Of a stretch of DNA of 64,000 nt, positions 62,554-64,000 are shown one piece after another. A program made the position numbers and the translations under genes. This DNA is from Streptomyces sp. NBC_01283 (GTDB taxonomy: Bacteria > Actinomycetota > Actinomycetes > Streptomycetales > Streptomycetaceae), in the NCBI RefSeq assembly GCF_041435335.1, contig NZ_CP108430.1:8156001-8220000 (forward strand), given 5' to 3'. Every line of letters starts with the position of its first letter. Within the stretch, counting starts at the first letter, position 1. The notes below the pieces were generated by a model that was given only the letters and a program-made list of their open reading frames with translations, was not told the origin of the DNA and ran no database searches.

Positions 62554-64000
62554 TCAGAGCGCGTCGAGTTCGCGGACCACTGTCATGTCGTCGAAGGGGA
62601 TGAGCTGTTCGCCGACGATCTGGTGCGGCTCGCTTCCCTTGCCCGCGACGAGAACGATGTCACCCCGCCGCGCGGCGGACAGCGCACGCGAGATCGCGTC
62701 GCGGCGGTCGGCCACCCGCTCGAAGGGGGTCCCGGTGGACGTCAGACCGGGAACGATCTGGTCCAGGATGGCCTCGGGGTCCTCGTCACGGGGATTGTCC
62801 GACGTGAGGACGCACCGGTCGGAGTGGCGTCCCGCGATCTCGCCCATCAGGGCCCGCTTGGTGATGTCACGGTCGCCGCCGCAGCCGAAGACGGTGATCA
62901 CCGATCCGGTCGCGAAGCCGCGGATCGTGGCGAGGACCTTCTCCAGCGAGTCCGGCGAGTGCGCGTAGTCGACGATCACGCAGACGCCCTGCGCGGTGGT
63001 GAACTGTTCGAGCCGGCCGGGCGTGGGCGGCATCCGGTCCAAGGCCTCGACGAGGGAGGGCAGTTCGTGCCCCAGCAGATGGCAGGTGGCGAGGGTGGCC
63101 AGCGCGTTGGACACGGAGAAGCGGCCCGGTATGGGGATCGCGGCGGGGTACTTGCGGCCGTCGTGGTGAAGCGTGAAGCGGGTGCCGGCCGCGTCCACCA
63201 CCAGGTCGCTCGCCCGGTAGTCGGCCGGTGCGTCCAGGCCGTACGTCGTGACCGCGCCCGGCATCAGGGCCATGATCTCGGCGCCGACGGGGTCGTCGGC
63301 GTTGACCACGGCCCGGTCGCACAGCCCCGCGAAGAGCCGCAGCTTGGCGTTCTTGTAGTGCTCCATCGTCCCGTGGTCGTCCAGGTGGTCCTGGGTGAGA
63401 TTGGTGAAGACACCGATGCCCACGGGCACGTGGTCGAGGCGGCGCTGCAGCAGGCCCATGGACGTGGCTTCCAGGACCACACTGCTCGTGCCCCGGTCGC
63501 GCATGTGGCCCAGGAGGTAGTGCAGGTCGGGTGACTCGGGGGTGCTCAGGACCGACCGCGGCATCGGGATCCGCTCCGTGCCGATCCGGCTTCCCGAGGT
63601 GCCGATCACCCCGACCTTCGCGCCCGTGGCCAGTCTGAGTGCCGACTCGACCATGTACGAGACGGAGGTCTTGCCGTTCGTCCCCGTGATCGCGACGACG
63701 TCCATCGCACGGCCGGCCTCGCCGTAGTACCGGGAGGCGATGAGCGAGGCGGCCGCCCTGGCGTCCGTCACCCGCACCACGCACACCTGCCCGGCGGGTT
63801 CCGTGCCGGGCGGTGCGCCGCCTTCGGTGAGGACCGCCACCGCCCCTCGTTCCAGGGCCAGGCCGATGCCCCCGGGGCCGCCCTCCTCATGGCCGGGAAC
63901 GGCGACGTACAGCGATCCGAGTGTCACATTTCGGGTATCGAAGGTTATGCCCGCGGTGACGGGGGCTCTCGGGTCGCCGTGCAGAATCTCGTGGTCGTGC
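62554..64000 (-). CDS. MurE-like Mur ligase, partial at right edge
   Basis: ATP-dependent Mur ligase resembling UDP-MurNAc-dipeptide--diaminopimelate ligase. The visible part has the ATP loop ITGTNGKTS, the central HL(D/N) region NLTQDHLDDHGTMEHY, and the C-terminal DNPR motif (LTSDNPRDED) used for diaminopimelate recognition. The frame stays open beyond GTG 63927 to the window edge, and the extra 24 codons (ending AGITFDTRNVTLGSLYVAVPG) match the MurE N-terminal domain, so the gene starts outside. The neighbours are not division or wall genes, suggesting a paralogue of the main MurE. Confidence 0.85.
   Translation of the reverse strand, partial: HDHEILHGDPRAPVTAGITFDTRNVTLGSLYVAVPGHEEGGPGGIGLALERGAVAVLTEGGAPPGTEPAGQVCVVRVTDARAAASLIASRYYGEAGRAMDVVAITGTNGKTSVSYMVESALRLATGAKVGVIGTSGSRIGTERIPMPRSVLSTPESPDLHYLLGHMRDRGTSSVVLEATSMGLLQRRLDHVPVGIGVFTNLTQDHLDDHGTMEHYKNAKLRLFAGLCDRAVVNADDPVGAEIMALMPGAVTTYGLDAPADYRASDLVVDAAGTRFTLHHDGRKYPAAIPIPGRFSVSNALATLATCHLLGHELPSLVEALDRMPPTPGRLEQFTTAQGVCVIVDYAHSPDSLEKVLATIRGFATGSVITVFGCGGDRDITKRALMGEIAGRHSDRCVLTSDNPRDEDPEAILDQIVPGLTSTGTPFERVADRRDAISRALSAARRGDIVLVAGKGSEPHQIVGEQLIPFDDMTVVRELDAL

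Overview
The window is high-GC, gene-dense actinobacterial chromosome, almost certainly from a Streptomyces. The evidence is the GC-rich codon use, many GTG and TTG starts, ATGA/GTGA stop-start overlaps, LacI/IclR-controlled sugar operons, a fungal-type chitosanase, and ECF sigma factors with zinc-binding anti-sigma partners. I saw no rRNA, tRNA, CRISPR array, insertion sequence or phage gene.

Layout. (1) 1-7393: a sugar/sugar-acid operon on the minus strand (enolase-superfamily dehydratase, zinc alcohol dehydrogenase, U32-like protein, ChvE/MmsA/MmsB-type ABC transporter, cut by the left edge) with a divergent IclR regulator. (2) 7400-16489: ogt, then a glycan operon (binding protein, two permeases, LacI, GH5-like, GH3). 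(3) 16753-24156: FadH-like dienoyl-CoA reductase with PadR regulator, two cell-surface proteins, a GH75 chitosanase, and dhaKLM dihydroxyacetone kinase. (4) 24792-37229: an 11-gene plus-strand gene cluster that I read as a cytosine-nucleoside antibiotic pathway. (5) 37269-40727: small housekeeping and redox genes. (6) 40843-49721: a beta-1,6-galactan operon (ABC transporter, GH42, GH30) with a divergent LacI regulator. (7) 49801-56046: an SDR protein, a SigK/RskA-type sigma/anti-sigma pair, photolyase and fasciclin lipoprotein, then a CsoR-family regulator and rhodanese. (8) 56081-60800: two facing Asp23/Gls24 envelope modules, one with its own ECF sigma factor. (9) 60828-64000: an NCS1 permease and a MurE-like ligase cut by the right edge.

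The cluster in region 4 is the most interesting part. Its last two genes look like CMP 5-hydroxymethylase (MilA type) and (hydroxymethyl-)CMP N-glycosidase (MilB/BlsM type), which together would release 5-hydroxymethylcytosine. Upstream are a GT-B glycosyltransferase candidate, a BlsE-like radical SAM enzyme, a second GT-like protein, a lysine-2,3-aminomutase-family enzyme with an altered substrate loop, a DegT/DnrJ aminotransferase, an ATP-grasp ligase, an MFS exporter and a guanidinoacetate-methyltransferase-like enzyme. This combines parts of mildiomycin (hydroxymethylcytosine) and blasticidin/arginomycin (beta-amino acid, guanidine N-methyl) logic. It also contains a CHAT/caspase-like protein with a zinc ribbon that has no role in those known pathways. 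All product assignments there are inference from domain content.

Regulatory sites read directly from sequence include two near-identical ECF promoters (CAATCC-N16-CGAAT) upstream of the SigK-like and fasciclin genes, paired LacI operators in the galactan promoter region, a LacI and a PadR-type operator side by side near 16.5-16.7 kb, a CsoR-type operator, repeats around the IclR gene, and several perfect-stem terminators.
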